From positions 310,001 to 374,000 of the forward strand of contig CAWDNV010000011.1 of the NCBI GenBank assembly GCA_963803735.1: DNA of 64,000 bases, read 5' to 3'. The DNA is from Palsa-189 sp963803735 (GTDB lineage: Bacteria > Acidobacteriota > Terriglobia > Acidiferrales > UBA7541). The position numbers and the translations under genes are program-made. The notes beneath the pieces were generated by a model. It saw only the letters and a program-made list of their open reading frames with translations, did not search any database and was not told the origin of the DNA. This document shows, piece by piece, positions 1 through 8,786 of the stretch; position 1 is the first letter of the stretch; each line of letters starts with the position of its first letter.

Positions 1-299
1 GGAGACGGCATTCACCGCACACGATTGAGCTTCCCTTCGTCTTCGACAATCCTCAAGAGCAGCCGGACGAAGTCGGGAACGGCCCCGATCTGCAACCGCT
101 GGCAGACAAAGTAAGCGGCGCGTGGACGGCTTTTGCGCGCACGGGAAGTCCGAATACATCTCTCACGCCGAAATGGCCGGCCTACAACACGGACCAACGC
201 GCGACCATGATCATTAACGATGAATGGAAGGTCGCAAACGACCCGCGTCATGATGTGCGCTTGGTCATGCAAAGCTTGAAAGGCTCCGCCGCCTCCTAG
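1..299 (+). CDS. Carboxylesterase type B family, C-terminal fragment
   Basis: The reading frame is open from the window edge (codons in phase with position 3) to a TAG at 297-299, so only about 98 C-terminal residues are present. The fragment starts with a His-rich stretch followed by HTIELPFVFDN. This resembles the segment of type B carboxylesterases/para-nitrobenzyl esterases that carries the catalytic His, which is followed in the family by a Glu and an aromatic FVF stretch. Further on, the W-x-x-F-A-R-T-G-x-P-N segment and the WPAY segment near the C-terminus are also typical of this family. The enzyme would hydrolyse ester bonds and is often exported in soil bacteria, but the N-terminus lies outside the window, so signal peptide and nucleophile Ser cannot be checked. 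It faces the minus-strand genes that follow. Confidence 0.72.
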   Translation, partial: RRHSPHTIELPFVFDNPQEQPDEVGNGPDLQPLADKVSGAWTAFARTGSPNTSLTPKWPAYNTDQRATMIINDEWKVANDPRHDVRLVMQSLKGSAAS

Positions 300-382
300 T
301 CTCAACGGAGCACAACAGCGTCGCGCTGCGGAAAGCGGGCAACCGAGGCGCGTTCTCTTTCGCGATCAAACGAGAGGCACAA

Positions 383-1480
383 TTACCGGCTTAATAGAAC
401 GAATTTTTGAGCGCGCCTCCCCGTCTCCACTTCTCCGGTGTACAGGTTCCCTTTAGAATCGGAGACGACTTCGTGCACATGATGGAACTGGCCTGCATTG
501 CGGCCCGCATGGCCTGTGCTGCCCATCACCGTTCCATCGCTTCGGCGCAATGTCCAGATGACATTGTTTTCGCCGTCTGCCACGAGCAGAAAGTTCTGAC
601 TCGGATCTCTCGAAAACGCGAGATCATAGGCGGACCCATTGCCAAGCGTTTCCTTCCGCAAAAAGAATTCCTTCAGGAACTTCCCTTCCTTCGTAAAAAC
701 CTGAATCCGGTCGTTAACGCGATCGCAGACGTAGACCAGTCCATCGCTTGCGAGATGGACGCAATGCAACGGCGTCCTGAACTGCTTGTCGACAGCGGCG
801 CTGGGATCGTAGGGGCTCGGATCCGTATCTTCCGGCATGCTCCCGTATGCGCCCCACATACGTTTGAATTTCCCGGTCTCTGAATCGAAGACAATCACGC
901 GCCGATTTCCATATCCATCGGCGATATACAACTCATGCGCCTTCTCATCTATATCCATGCCTGCGGGACGCCCGAGCAAACTCGTGTCTAAGTTATTTAT
1001 CGGAGCCTTAGAGGCGTGCCCGATCTGCATGATGAATTTGCCGTCATTCGTGAATTTGATCGCCTGCCGGTCGCTGGCGCCATTTCCGGTGATCCAGACG
1101 TTGCCGGCAGTATCCACGAAGATGCTGTGCTCCGAAGTCGGCCAGTCGTAGCCCGATCCGGGGCCACCCCACGATTTCATCAGTTTGCCCGCGCCATCAA
1201 ATTCCAAAACAGGCGGCGCTGCAACGCAGCATTGGGATACCGGCGGATTTTGCGCAGCTGCGAGGTCGTCTTTCGCATTCGATCCCGGACGCTGCAGTAC
1301 CCAGACGTGATCTTCGCGATCGACGGCGATGCCGCTCACTTGCCCCATGATCCAGTTATTCGGCAATTCCTTCGGCCAATCGGCCTCAACTTTGTAAGAC
1401 GGGAGATGATCCTGTGCTCGTGCGGAGCCATAAATGACGAACGAGACGATCAACAGCGCGAATATCAGTTTTTTCGGCAT
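383..1480 (-). CDS. Exported NHL-repeat beta-propeller protein
   Basis: A 365-residue protein with a signal peptide (Lys-Lys, hydrophobic core, cleavage after SARA near residue 23) and repeated NHL-type blades: GQVSGIAVDREDHVWVL, GRPAGMDIDEKAHELYIADG, LVYVCDRVNDRIQVF and later ones. The repeats resemble six-bladed propellers of the peptidyl-alpha-hydroxyglycine amidating lyase/NHL group, but I see no firm catalytic set. A binding or lyase role outside the membrane is possible. The ATG at 1480 follows GAGGTG at 3-nt spacing; a GTG six bases upstream (1486) is in frame but overlaps that ribosome site. It lies 30 bp downstream of the amidohydrolase gene on the same strand, so the two may be co-transcribed. 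Confidence 0.75.
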   Translation of the reverse strand: MPKKLIFALLIVSFVIYGSARAQDHLPSYKVEADWPKELPNNWIMGQVSGIAVDREDHVWVLQRPGSNAKDDLAAAQNPPVSQCCVAAPPVLEFDGAGKLMKSWGGPGSGYDWPTSEHSIFVDTAGNVWITGNGASDRQAIKFTNDGKFIMQIGHASKAPINNLDTSLLGRPAGMDIDEKAHELYIADGYGNRRVIVFDSETGKFKRMWGAYGSMPEDTDPSPYDPSAAVDKQFRTPLHCVHLASDGLVYVCDRVNDRIQVFTKEGKFLKEFFLRKETLGNGSAYDLAFSRDPSQNFLLVADGENNVIWTLRRSDGTVMGSTGHAGRNAGQFHHVHEVVSDSKGNLYTGEVETGRRAQKFVLLSR

Positions 1481-1510
1481 TCCCACCTCGCTCGCTGCTT
1501 CAAGTGCTCG

Positions 1511-2560
1511 CTACTTTAGGTTGTAGATACGGACGGCATTTTCGGTCCCGATTTTCTGCCGCACCACCGCAGGAAGCAGGTTGAAGAGCCGCACAACCGC
1601 CTGCCAGCGCTGCGGCCCGGAGCTCTGCGGGTAATGCTGATCGCTGCCGATAACAAATCGGTCCTGAAAATCCGTAAACAGCTTCAGCCACTCCGGCTTG
1701 ATCGTGCCTGACGCGCCATTCGAGAGCGGCGAATTTTTCTCAGTATCCAGCGGGTCCAGCTTGATCTCCATAAAGAGATTGGGATGCGCTTCGAGCAGGC
1801 GCCGCGTCAGCTCTGGCGTGCGATAGCCGGTCGTATCCCAACCGAGATGCGCCCAAACGATTTTGGCGCGCGGATTGTAAGCGAGCAATCGCTCGAAAGC
1901 GGCAATATTGGCGTGCAGCCGCGGCGGATTCGGCGGAGATTTGAGCGGCGAGGGCAAATCCATATCCTGCGGCACTGCTTCCATATGGATACAGATCGGC
2001 ACGCCGTGCTGCGCGGCAATATCCGCCAGCAACAAAAACAGCGGGTGATCGGGAGGCGCAGACTCGTAGGGGGTGGACGACGGAAAATGCTCGGCGGCCA
2101 TCTCGCCAAAGCCCACAGCGCCCGCGGCGAGAATGGCCTCAGCGCGTTCTTTGAATTTTTTCTGTATTTCGGGACCTGCATTTCCGGAGCGCGCCGCCTC
2201 AATAATCATGGGATTCAGCGTGCCGCCGCCTCCCAGCAGATAGATTTTGCCGGGATATTTCTTCGCCGCAGGCACGAGCCGCTCGACGTCGAACCGGTTC
2301 GCGTCGGCCAGAGTAAACGGCGACGGCATGAAAACGTTCTTGGCGAGGTTTTCCTCCGGCATGTCGCCAATGGCGGCCTGCATGGATCCTTCAACATTGG
2401 CTTCGTCGAGATGCGTGTGTACATCGACGTACGGACTGAGCGCGGCGACAGGTCTCCAATCTCCGATTTGTGCTGGTAGACCGCGAGCGAGCATCGCGGC
2501 CGCCAGGATTAGGCCGGCGATCGGGACCGAGCGACGCAGCGATATCAGTTCTTTTTGCAT
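1511..2560 (-). CDS. Exported amidohydrolase (metal-dependent TIM-barrel hydrolase)
   Basis: A 349-residue protein with an N-terminal signal peptide ending near GLPAQ. Metal-site motifs of the amidohydrolase-2 family appear in order: VDVHTH (HxH, after strand 1), GFGEMAAEHF, ICIHMEA (His after a central strand), IVWAHLGWD (second His) and IGSDQH (Asp at the end of the barrel). The family hydrolyses or decarboxylates small cyclic or amide substrates; the substrate here is unknown. ATG at 2560 is preceded by AGGAG at 6-nt spacing, so I prefer it to the in-frame start at 2602. It sits between the NHL-repeat gene and the SnoaL/DUF4440-like gene, all on the minus strand. Confidence 0.78.
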   Translation of the reverse strand: MQKELISLRRSVPIAGLILAAAMLARGLPAQIGDWRPVAALSPYVDVHTHLDEANVEGSMQAAIGDMPEENLAKNVFMPSPFTLADANRFDVERLVPAAKKYPGKIYLLGGGGTLNPMIIEAARSGNAGPEIQKKFKERAEAILAAGAVGFGEMAAEHFPSSTPYESAPPDHPLFLLLADIAAQHGVPICIHMEAVPQDMDLPSPLKSPPNPPRLHANIAAFERLLAYNPRAKIVWAHLGWDTTGYRTPELTRRLLEAHPNLFMEIKLDPLDTEKNSPLSNGASGTIKPEWLKLFTDFQDRFVIGSDQHYPQSSGPQRWQAVVRLFNLLPAVVRQKIGTENAVRIYNLK

Positions 2561-2605
2561 ACTGGCTCCTGAGCGGGACAGAAACGCGAACGGCAAACGC
2601 AACAG

Positions 2606-3505
2606 CTACCGCGCGGGCGCATCCTCGATGCGCGTCTGATAGCTCGCGGCTTCCATCCAGTGACCGCTGCGTTTGATCCACACCCGCGTAATGTGTACGG
2701 GCTTGCCGTGTTCGGGCTGATGCTTCGAGATAAGAAGCGCGGCCGCGCCCAAATCGATCACACGCATTTCCACGACGGGCATGGGCGTGTACCCGGCCAT
2801 TTTGCTGCGCGCGAGATCCTCCATGCGTCCGCGCTTGGTGAGCGTCTGATCGCTATTTGAATTTGCCGCTTCGAATTCATCCGCGACGTACAGGCCCCAA
2901 TTCTTCGAGTCATGCGCGACCGTGTAGGTCTGGAGCGACTGGAATCCGGCGATGACGTCACGCTCGTTCGGTGTTTTTGGCTCGAACGGCATGGTTTTGC
3001 AGGGATTCTCGCACGCGGCGCGCGTGCCCGGAGTGGGCGCCGGCGGCGCATCAAGCAGATGCACTTCCTGATAGAGCAACAACCGCCAGCCGGTCGACCG
3101 GTTCAGCCATACATGCAGCGCGTGGTCTTTGTCGCTGTGGATCTGAATGCTCTCCACGCTGCCGTAAGTGTGCGCGGTGGTCTGCGCGCCCGGATCAGTG
3201 ATCGCAGGCTTGGGCATTTGTTGCAAGAATTCCTGGCGGGTCAGCGTCTTGCCGTTGGCATCGGTCCAGGTGAACCGCGCGTCCAGCAGATTCTCGATCG
3301 CCGCCATGTCTGATTTCGCGGCACCTTCTACAAAAGCGCGGTCTGCAGCCAGGGCGCGCTGCTCGAACGCTTCCTTCTGGCCCTGTGCGGCCGCATTCGG
3401 CGCTTGTGGCGCCGCGGGCGAGGCCAGCAGCCGCGGCAAGGGCGCAAGCATCGACCCGACGCCACAGATCACGGCTATAAGGGCATATTTGACCCGACAA
3501 TTCAT
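2606..3505 (-). CDS. Exported protein with two NTF2/SnoaL-like (DUF4440) domains
   Basis: A 299-residue protein. A signal-type hydrophobic N-terminus is followed by two similar alpha+beta units of the NTF2-like fold. The first (about residues 45-145) runs ALAADRAFVEGAAKSD...LLDARFTWTDANG and ends in a W-R-LLLYQEV strand. The second (about 175-295) has LQTYTVAHDSKNWGLYVADEF and ends in H-W-MEAASYQTR. Such domains bind small hydrophobic ligands or act as isomerases/scaffolds; no catalytic residue can be named. An open frame continues upstream to 4078, but ATG 3505 has GGAGA four bases before it and is followed directly by the signal peptide, while the upstream part runs antisense through the next gene. 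It lies 45 bp upstream of the amidohydrolase start, same strand. Confidence 0.68.
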   Translation of the reverse strand: MNCRVKYALIAVICGVGSMLAPLPRLLASPAAPQAPNAAAQGQKEAFEQRALAADRAFVEGAAKSDMAAIENLLDARFTWTDANGKTLTRQEFLQQMPKPAITDPGAQTTAHTYGSVESIQIHSDKDHALHVWLNRSTGWRLLLYQEVHLLDAPPAPTPGTRAACENPCKTMPFEPKTPNERDVIAGFQSLQTYTVAHDSKNWGLYVADEFEAANSNSDQTLTKRGRMEDLARSKMAGYTPMPVVEMRVIDLGAAALLISKHQPEHGKPVHITRVWIKRSGHWMEAASYQTRIEDAPAR

Positions 3506-3685
3506 GGTTTCTCCATTTACGCGGGCGTGACGCCGAATTGTAGTGCCGCCGCGAGTCTCCCGGCAACCCGCAAGCTCACCGATAGGGCGAAGCACCTTGG
3601 CAATCGGGCGCGCTCGTTGCACGTGTAAATGGCCCAGAGGTATAGTGCTCTCCAGGCACGTCCACGCAAAACCCAAGGGAGCCCG

Positions 3686-5386
3686 ATGCGGCGTATACAT
3701 CTTCTTCTGCTTACGGTCTTGATTGTCGGCGCTCTCGGCGCCGCTACGTTGATGACGACCCCGTTCATCACGAGAAGTTACGCCGACAGTCAAGGCTCCG
3801 TAGCCCTCACCGGCCAGGTTACGTCTGCGGAAGAGGGCGCCATGGAGGGCGTGCTGGTCAGCACGAAGAAATCCGGCTCGACCATAACCACGACCGTCTT
3901 TACGGATGATAAAGGTCGTTATCGCTTTCCCGCCGCGAGACTCACGCCCGGCCATTACAGCCTCTCCATCCGAGCGACCGGCTACGATCTCCAAAGCCCC
4001 AATTCCGTAGATATACCCGCAAACGACCCGGTCAGTCTGGATTTGACGCTCCGCAAAACGAAAGATCTCGCCGCCCAACTAACAAATGCGGAATGGCTCG
4101 TCAGCTTCCCGGGAACCGCCGAGCAAAAAGCCTCCGTCCAGAACTGCTCGCACTGCCACACGCTCGAGCCGATCGTCCGTTCGCATCACGACGCGGCGGA
4201 GTTCGAGAAAGTGCTCGAGCGCATGACCCATTACACGCCGGAATCATTTCCTCTGATGCCTCAGCCGCATACTCCGAGCCGTACCGGGGGAGGCGAGCTC
4301 AATACAGAGCAGCAGGCCCAAGCCCAGGAGAACCGCCGCAAGCAGGCCGAATACTTGGCCACGCTGAATTTCAGTGCCGCTGCCCAATGGAATTACCCGC
4401 TGCAGCACTTCCCTCGCGTCAAGGGTCTTGGCAACAAGGTCATCATCACCGAATACGATCTGCCAAACCCCACCAGGCAGCCGCACGACGTGGTGGTCGA
4501 TAAAGACGGGATGGTCTGGTATGCAGGATTCGGCGAACCCATCCTCGCCAGGATGGATCCGAAGACGGGCAAAACAACGGAATATCCTCTGCCTGTGTTG
4601 AAGCCGAAAACCGTGGTCGGAAATCTCGACGTCGAGTTCGATGAAGATCAAAACCTGTGGATCGCTATGACGTTCCAGGCTGCCATCGCGAAGTTCGACA
4701 GAAAGACCGAGAAATTCCAGATTTACAAACTTCCTCCGGAACTGGATGGCGACTACCGCGAGATCACCTTCGTGGCCCCGCAGCACAGCCATGTGGATGG
4801 CAAGGTCTGGCTTACCGATGCCGGCAGCTACACGCAGATGCGTTTGGATCTTGCATCAGGCAAATTTGAGGTTTTCGAGCCGTTTCCCGTGCCTCGGCCC
4901 AACATCTATCAGGTTATTTCCGACGCGCAGAATAACCTCTATCTCGATGTGATGGGCCGGCAGGATATCGGAAGGATCGACGCCAAGACTGGCAAGGTCA
5001 CGTTCTATCCCACGCCGACAGCCCATTCGGCGCCGCGCCGGGGCATGATGGACGCGCAGGGCCGCCTCTGGTTCGGCGAAAACCGCGGCAACAAAATTGG
5101 AATGTTCGACACCAAAACGCAAAAATTCCAGGAATGGGATTCGTCGGCGCCGGAATATTTTCCCTATGACGTATCGGCCGACAAAAACGGCGATGCATGG
5201 GCGGTAAGCGAATTCTCCGACAGCGTTCTGCGCTTAAATTCGCAAACCGGCCAGATTACCGAATACCCGATGCCGCGATTCACCAACATGCGGCGAGCAT
5301 TCGTAGACAATTCCACGACGCCCGTCACTTTTTGGGTGGGCAATACTCACGGCGCTTCGATTGTTAAGTTGGAACCGCTGAACTAA
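3686..5386 (+). CDS. Exported carboxypeptidase-regulatory-like / cytochrome c / Vgb-like propeller fusion
   Basis: A 566-residue protein in three parts. A signal peptide precedes a carboxypeptidase-regulatory-like Ig fold (about residues 35-115: GQVTSAEEGAMEGVLV, KGRYRFPAARLTPGHYSL, RATGYD). Next is a small heme-c segment with one CSHCH motif at residues 154-158. The remainder (about 235-566) is a beta-propeller of the virginiamycin-B-lyase-like type with repeated DxxGxxWYxxFGE / TGKxTEYPLP blades. A heme motif suggests electron transfer in the periplasm, while Vgb-like propellers may bind or cleave a substrate; neither is proven. ATG 3686 follows GGGAG at 4-nt spacing; the in-frame start at 3629 lacks this. 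Its stop overlaps the stop of the convergent gene by 3 nt. Confidence 0.75.
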   Translation: MRRIHLLLLTVLIVGALGAATLMTTPFITRSYADSQGSVALTGQVTSAEEGAMEGVLVSTKKSGSTITTTVFTDDKGRYRFPAARLTPGHYSLSIRATGYDLQSPNSVDIPANDPVSLDLTLRKTKDLAAQLTNAEWLVSFPGTAEQKASVQNCSHCHTLEPIVRSHHDAAEFEKVLERMTHYTPESFPLMPQPHTPSRTGGGELNTEQQAQAQENRRKQAEYLATLNFSAAAQWNYPLQHFPRVKGLGNKVIITEYDLPNPTRQPHDVVVDKDGMVWYAGFGEPILARMDPKTGKTTEYPLPVLKPKTVVGNLDVEFDEDQNLWIAMTFQAAIAKFDRKTEKFQIYKLPPELDGDYREITFVAPQHSHVDGKVWLTDAGSYTQMRLDLASGKFEVFEPFPVPRPNIYQVISDAQNNLYLDVMGRQDIGRIDAKTGKVTFYPTPTAHSAPRRGMMDAQGRLWFGENRGNKIGMFDTKTQKFQEWDSSAPEYFPYDVSADKNGDAWAVSEFSDSVLRLNSQTGQITEYPMPRFTNMRRAFVDNSTTPVTFWVGNTHGASIVKLEPLN

Positions 5387-6255
5387 GGCTTTACGGAAAC
5401 TTTGACCAGAGCGTTTGTCCAACAGCACTGGTAGCCGTGGCCGCCGACGCCAGACCAATCGTTAGCCACAACGAGTAACACATAGTCTCCCGGCTCGCTG
5501 AAGGTCGCTGACGTAGTAGCTGTTCCGCTCACTCCACCCGCTCCACCTTCCGCTTTTCCGCCCAGTTCCACGCTCGGCTTGGCGTTAGTGAACGTGACCT
5601 CGCCGGGTCCCCGAAATTTACTCCACGTCACCGTCACCGGAGGAGTTTTCGGCCGATCCATTCCCGTAGTCCCAATCAGGGGCATCGTGGCATCGTCGGA
5701 AACGGAAACGGCAAGCGTAAGTGGCTTGGCTACCGCAGCGGAAAGAGTTGTAATTATCGGTCGCGGCCCTTGGACAGAGCTGCCCTCAGAGAAACGAATC
5801 ACGGGCGGCGTATTTCCGATAGTAGGCTCGCGAAAAGCGTTGATCTCCCATAGCGGATTGAGGCTTGCCGGGATCGACAGAGTTTGCCCGTTGCTGATCA
5901 GCGTCCAGGTGAGTTTTTTGGCGCCAAAATCCGCAGGTACAGTGATGGTGAAAAGACCCCATTGCCGCCCCGGCAGAAAGTGAGTGGGCTGGCCTTGGTC
6001 CGGACCTTCGGGCTCAATGCGGTTATTCGGCCCGACTGGAATCTCCAGATCTTGTCTCTGATTGCGGTTGTAGTAGCCGAAAAGAAGACTGAAGCTGCCG
6101 TCCTGATTCTTGAACCAGCCTTCAAAAGCACCGGTAACGCCTTGGCCAGAATCGTGCCTCGGCTCAGCAGGCAAGCCCTGCGCTCGCACGAGAGCAGAGC
6201 TTCCCATTCCGATTACGGCACAAAGAGCGATTAATGTGGCACGCCACGCGCGCAT
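5383..6255 (-). CDS. Exported protein of unknown function with Ig-like C-terminus
   Basis: A 290-residue protein with a clear signal peptide (MRAWRATLIALCAVIG, cleavage near VRAQG). The mature part opens with a GAFEGWFKNQDGSFSLLFGYYNRN segment, then a GPNNRIEPEGPDQGQPTHFLPGRQ segment, and ends with a beta-rich region (YVLLVVANDWSG) like cadherin/PKD-type folds. I recognise it only as a conserved-looking secreted protein and assign no function. ATG at 6255 starts the signal peptide but has no strong Shine-Dalgarno. It lies 24 bp downstream of the PHM-like gene on the same strand, so it is probably expressed with it. Confidence 0.66.
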   Translation of the reverse strand: MRAWRATLIALCAVIGMGSSALVRAQGLPAEPRHDSGQGVTGAFEGWFKNQDGSFSLLFGYYNRNQRQDLEIPVGPNNRIEPEGPDQGQPTHFLPGRQWGLFTITVPADFGAKKLTWTLISNGQTLSIPASLNPLWEINAFREPTIGNTPPVIRFSEGSSVQGPRPIITTLSAAVAKPLTLAVSVSDDATMPLIGTTGMDRPKTPPVTVTWSKFRGPGEVTFTNAKPSVELGGKAEGGAGGVSGTATTSATFSEPGDYVLLVVANDWSGVGGHGYQCCWTNALVKVSVKP

Positions 6256-6278
6256 ATTCGGCTATCGGTAACGCGTTC

Positions 6279-7667
6279 CTAACGCACCGGGGCAGCAGAC
6301 GCTACTTGCTTCGATTTTTGCTGCGCGACATAGGACTGATAATCCTCGTCGCTAATGAAGGTCACATTCACCCAGGCATGCGACATTTCGTCCACAGTGC
6401 GCTCGCCCCAACCGACCCACTGGTTCGGATCGGGATTATTCGGGTTGTTCACTGTGTTGTCATGCCACGCCGTGATATGCAGGATGGTGCCCGCCGGAAG
6501 CACCGGCGCGGCATCGTCCGCATAAATGTAATTCGTCATCCAGGCAAAATTGAAATGATCCACGTAGCTGAGCATCCGCGTGCTGCCATCCGGCAGGATC
6601 GCTTCCATGGACATCGCCTTCCCGCGAAGGTGCATGTGCGGCTGGAAGTTTTCGAGAATCGCGGGCTGTTTCAACACATGGAAGCCTTCCGTCATCTTCA
6701 CCGTGTTCGGCGGGATATCCAGCGAAAGCTGCCCATCCACGGTGGGGTTTGCCGTGTAAGACATCAGGTAGGTGCGATATTTCGGTTCCTGCCCTTTCGG
6801 ATAGAGGTAAATCGCCAGCTGCGCGTGAGAGGTGATCTCTTCGCCCACGGCATGAAGATGCAGTTCCCACCAGATGTGCGAGCCGGGCAGCAACAGCTTG
6901 CCCGTATTCGGGCGGTAGATATCGTAGTTCTTGCCGATGGCCCATTCCATCAACATGCCCGGGCCGTTGCTATCGGCGTCATTGCCGGTGAAAAGCGCCT
7001 TGCGCAGGTCGGGTTCGTCCTGCTGCAGGCGGGCGAGCACGTGGTGCATGATCCTGCGGCCGTCCGGAGTAGCGGGCCTGATTTCCACAGCTCGCACCCA
7101 ACGCGGTTCCGTGATCGGCAGATCAGTCAGCGGCTTCCACCACACATCTTGGCCATGCGCCGCCATGGTGTAAGTGCCCGAGTCGACGACGAGGTCCGGC
7201 TGACCGAACTGCTTCGCGAGTTGCCAGCCGCCCTCGTCCGGCCACTGTTTGGCTGGCGGCATATCCTTTGGATTTCCTAGCGGCGCGCCTGCATTAGCCC
7301 AGCGCACAATCGTAGCGATTTGCTCATCGTTCAAAGACAAATCGTTCTGGAAACGCTGAATGCCAACCGTTTTGTCGAGGTGCCACGGCGGCATCATGCG
7401 CGTCTCCACTCGCTGCTTCATCGCCGCTGCCCATGGGCGCGTCTCTTCGTATGTCACCAGCGACATCGGAGCCATGCCTCCGGTATGGTGACAGTCCTGA
7501 CATTTCGCCTGGAGAATCGGCACGACATCCTTCGCAAACGTGACCTGCGGCTGCGCGGAATTCGCGACCGCATTCGACGGCGTCTGCGCACTGGCACTCG
7601 TCGCAATCAATGTCACAACAAAAAGAGCGAGAAGAGTCACGGGGAGCGATTTCCGGAAGGACATCAT
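6279..7667 (-). CDS. Exported PHM-like copper monooxygenase-type protein with N-terminal heme c motif
   Basis: A 462-residue protein with a signal peptide (cleavage near SASAQ28). CQDCH at residues 56-60, inside an FAKDVVPILQAKCQDCHH context, marks a short cytochrome-c-like domain. The rest resembles the copper type II ascorbate-dependent monooxygenase (peptidylglycine hydroxylating, PHM) fold: HHV at 208-209, ELHLH at 270-272, PHMHLRG with His344 and His346, and a late Met in DEM at 428 that could be a fourth copper ligand. Known PHM enzymes hydroxylate C-H bonds using two coppers; fused heme could deliver electrons (inference). AGGAGGT lies 7 nt before the ATG at 7667. It is followed by the unknown secreted gene on the same strand. 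Confidence 0.74.
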   Translation of the reverse strand: MMSFRKSLPVTLLALFVVTLIATSASAQTPSNAVANSAQPQVTFAKDVVPILQAKCQDCHHTGGMAPMSLVTYEETRPWAAAMKQRVETRMMPPWHLDKTVGIQRFQNDLSLNDEQIATIVRWANAGAPLGNPKDMPPAKQWPDEGGWQLAKQFGQPDLVVDSGTYTMAAHGQDVWWKPLTDLPITEPRWVRAVEIRPATPDGRRIMHHVLARLQQDEPDLRKALFTGNDADSNGPGMLMEWAIGKNYDIYRPNTGKLLLPGSHIWWELHLHAVGEEITSHAQLAIYLYPKGQEPKYRTYLMSYTANPTVDGQLSLDIPPNTVKMTEGFHVLKQPAILENFQPHMHLRGKAMSMEAILPDGSTRMLSYVDHFNFAWMTNYIYADDAAPVLPAGTILHITAWHDNTVNNPNNPDPNQWVGWGERTVDEMSHAWVNVTFISDEDYQSYVAQQKSKQVASAAPVR

Positions 7668-7836
7668 CGCGTTTACCTCCTCGGCCTAGCGCTTAAATTC
7701 AGAGCTGCGCCGAATTGTTGGGCGAAACCACTGTCAGGCAGTAATCCTGAGCACAGTTCACCACTTAAGTTCCTTGGTGTCAAGCAGGTATATACCGGGG
7801 TTAATTCTTGAGCGGATCCGCTCGCCCACGCAGTGC

Positions 7837-8712
7837 TCAGTAATCGCGCGTGTGGTGGTCGTCATTCACCAGATGTTGCTCGTCGCGCTCTTCGCACGGG
7901 GGTTGCTCAACCACTATGCCCTGCTCCAACCTCACGGTTTGCGGAGTCATGACCCACGGCTTCGTCAAGACCATGGGATCTTCTACCGTTGCTTCGTAGA
8001 TCAGCGTATCGCCCTTGCGCGTATATCGCTCGATCACGTGCAGGGCTGAGCTATGAAAATAACCGCTGATGCCCAGCCAGGTGTCCTCCGTCAAGTGATT
8101 CACGTCGACGACGAGCGTATCTCCCTCCCAATGTCCCACCGAATCGCCGAAATACATCGGATCGACATCCTTGCGGTGCGGGCGGTTGTCCGTGGGTATG
8201 AGACGAACACCAATGCCACTCTGATCGCCTTCCCCGATGTCCACTTGGTAGAAAAATGCCACCAGTTTTGGAGTCTGGATGACCTGCCTCGGAGGCCCCA
8301 CTCGCGGAACTCCCAGCGGCTTGCAATGAAATGCCGGGTCCGCGTGTGTTTGGTTCTTCTCCAGCTCTTTCACTTTTGCCAATAGCTCAGGTTTATACGG
8401 AGGCGGGTTGGGATCTCCTTGCATCTGACCGGGGGCATTTCCGCCGGGAATGAAGGGGCTGGCGTATATGACCCCATCCTTCGTATGTTCGCTCACCGAC
8501 GGCTGAGGGAAATCCCAATATCCAGTCAGGTCAGGATGGCCGTCTGGGGTGCGCGGAGTTGGTTTTGCCGCAGCTGCTTTGATCTCCGCGGCTGCCGCCG
8601 CGCCGTGGGAGACTGTCGCCCGGTCGACCTGGGCGCGCGCACTCACCGCGAGCAAACACAAAATTCCCCATCCCCCGATCGCCCATCGCCGCCAACAAAA
8701 TCCAGGATTCAT
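7837..8712 (-). CDS. Exported protein of unknown function with PDLTGYWDF signature
   Basis: A 291-residue protein with a signal peptide (GWGILCLLAVSARAQ). After it comes TPDGHPDLTGYWDF, a segment I have seen repeatedly in exported hypothetical proteins of acidobacteria and some proteobacteria, and later a GDSVGHWEGDTLVVDV segment and a RKGDTLIYEATVEDP strand that suggest a lipocalin/beta-barrel-like fold. No catalytic residues are evident. AAGGAGAT lies 6 nt before the ATG. The DUF6152 gene is 74 bp upstream on the same strand, so the pair probably forms a small operon. Confidence 0.68.
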   Translation of the reverse strand: MNPGFCWRRWAIGGWGILCLLAVSARAQVDRATVSHGAAAAAEIKAAAAKPTPRTPDGHPDLTGYWDFPQPSVSEHTKDGVIYASPFIPGGNAPGQMQGDPNPPPYKPELLAKVKELEKNQTHADPAFHCKPLGVPRVGPPRQVIQTPKLVAFFYQVDIGEGDQSGIGVRLIPTDNRPHRKDVDPMYFGDSVGHWEGDTLVVDVNHLTEDTWLGISGYFHSSALHVIERYTRKGDTLIYEATVEDPMVLTKPWVMTPQTVRLEQGIVVEQPPCEERDEQHLVNDDHHTRDY

Positions 8713-8786
8713 TGCGGATCTCCTTTCGCCTATCGATCTGTCAGCGCGGTCGCCGATTGTCGATCAGGTCAGATCGTTCGGTCGCC

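Noticed and set aside
3506..4078. Long N-terminal extension of the SnoaL-like gene
   Set aside because: Runs antisense through the next gene; the real start is at 3505 with a ribosome site and signal peptide.
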